From NCBI GenBank assembly GCA_021845705.1, contig JAJZVJ010000221.1:1-5153 (forward strand): 5,153 nt of DNA. Direction: 5' to 3'. This document shows, one piece after another, positions 4,946-5,153 of this stretch. The translations under genes were made by a program, and so were the position numbers. The DNA is from a bacterium (GTDB lineage: Bacteria > Elusimicrobiota > Elusimicrobia > Elusimicrobiales > UBA9959). Positions within the stretch are counted from its first letter, which is position 1, and every line of letters begins with the position of its first letter. The notes under the pieces were generated by a model. That model had not been told where the DNA came from. It saw only the letters and a program-made list of their open reading frames with translations, and did no database searches.

Positions 4946-5153
4946 TTACTCTATTATCTCGCTTACCACGCCGGATCCCACGGTGTGCCCGCCTTCGCGG
5001 ATAGCGAAGCGCAGACCCTTTTCCATGGCGATAGGCGAGATCAGCTCCACCGTCATCTCGGCGTGGTCGCCGGGCATGATCATCTCTACGCCCGGCTTCA
5101 GCTCAACCCCGCCGGTCACGTCGGTGGTGCGGAAGTAGAACTGCGGCTTGTAG
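4946..5153 (-). CDS. tuf: Elongation factor Tu, C-terminal part (cut by window edge)
   Basis: EF-Tu carries aminoacyl-tRNA to the ribosomal A site in a GTP-dependent way. Only the last 68 codons are present; the gene continues past base 5153. They cover much of domain 3, the beta-barrel that contacts the tRNA T stem and EF-Ts. Recognisable stretches are QFYFRTTDVTG, MPGDHAEMTVELISPIAMEKGLRFAIREGGHTVG (given here as MPGDHAEM, ELISPIAME and FAIREGGHTVGSG) and a final SEIIE. The TAA stop is at 4948-4946. It is the first gene seen of the tuf-rpmG-trnW-secE-nusG-rplK-rplA series. There may be a second tuf copy elsewhere, which this window cannot show. Confidence 0.98.
   Translation of the reverse strand, partial: YKPQFYFRTTDVTGGVELKPGVEMIMPGDHAEMTVELISPIAMEKGLRFAIREGGHTVGSGVVSEIIE

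Noticed and set aside
4648..5138. Two plus-strand open frames over the tuf end, rpmG and spacer
   Set aside because: They are antisense to the clear EF-Tu and L33 coding sequences and encode nothing recognisable.

Overview
This is an ordinary bacterial housekeeping locus. Every gene is on the minus strand, so it is transcribed from the high-coordinate end towards base 1. The order is tuf (3' end only), rpmG, a tRNA-Trp gene, secE, nusG, rplK, rplA, and finally hppA, a membrane-bound proton-pumping pyrophosphatase. The block tuf-rpmG-trnW-secE-nusG-rplK-rplA is the widely conserved translation/secretion/elongation cluster of bacteria. The DNA is GC-rich by eye and most genes have AAGGAG-like Shine-Dalgarno sites. 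I cannot fix the phylum from the sequence. The mPPase subtype (with its 'ADCTGDNAGDSVGP' core) and the intergenic heptad repeats would fit Elusimicrobiota or another deep-branching Gram-negative-type lineage, but that is a guess.

Layout: 5153-4946 holds the last 68 codons of EF-Tu. 4945-4843 is a spacer with a short hairpin and T-run. 4842-4687 is rpmG (51 aa, too short for many ORF callers). 4686-4634 is a spacer with inverted repeats. 4633-4560 is tRNA-Trp(CCA) with an encoded CCA end. 4509-4321 is secE, whose stop codon overlaps the nusG start (TAATG). 4321-3791 is nusG. 3790-3695 is a structured rplK leader. 3694-3260 is rplK. 3259-3085 is an unusually long rplK-rplA spacer with heptanucleotide repeats and several hairpins. 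3084-2395 is rplA. 2386-2364 is a strong, symmetrical intrinsic terminator. 2332-2 is hppA, complete, with its stop codon one base inside the window edge.

How the genes fit together: EF-Tu, L33, tRNA-Trp, L11 and L1 serve translation. SecE is the small essential subunit of the SecYEG translocon. NusG controls RNA polymerase elongation and couples it to ribosomes or Rho. The pyrophosphatase hydrolyses the PPi released by biosynthesis, including aminoacyl-tRNA and RNA synthesis, and stores the energy as an ion gradient. It is not part of the classic cluster; rplJ-rplL-rpoB-rpoC would normally follow rplA.

I found no undescribed system here. The points worth a second look are mostly in the RNA: a GNRA-capped hairpin placed between the Shine-Dalgarno and the AUG of rplK, the heptad-repeat/inverted-repeat block between rplK and rplA, the replacement of rplJL-rpoBC by hppA behind a terminator that leaves almost no room for a promoter, and a likely cleavable signal peptide on the pyrophosphatase.
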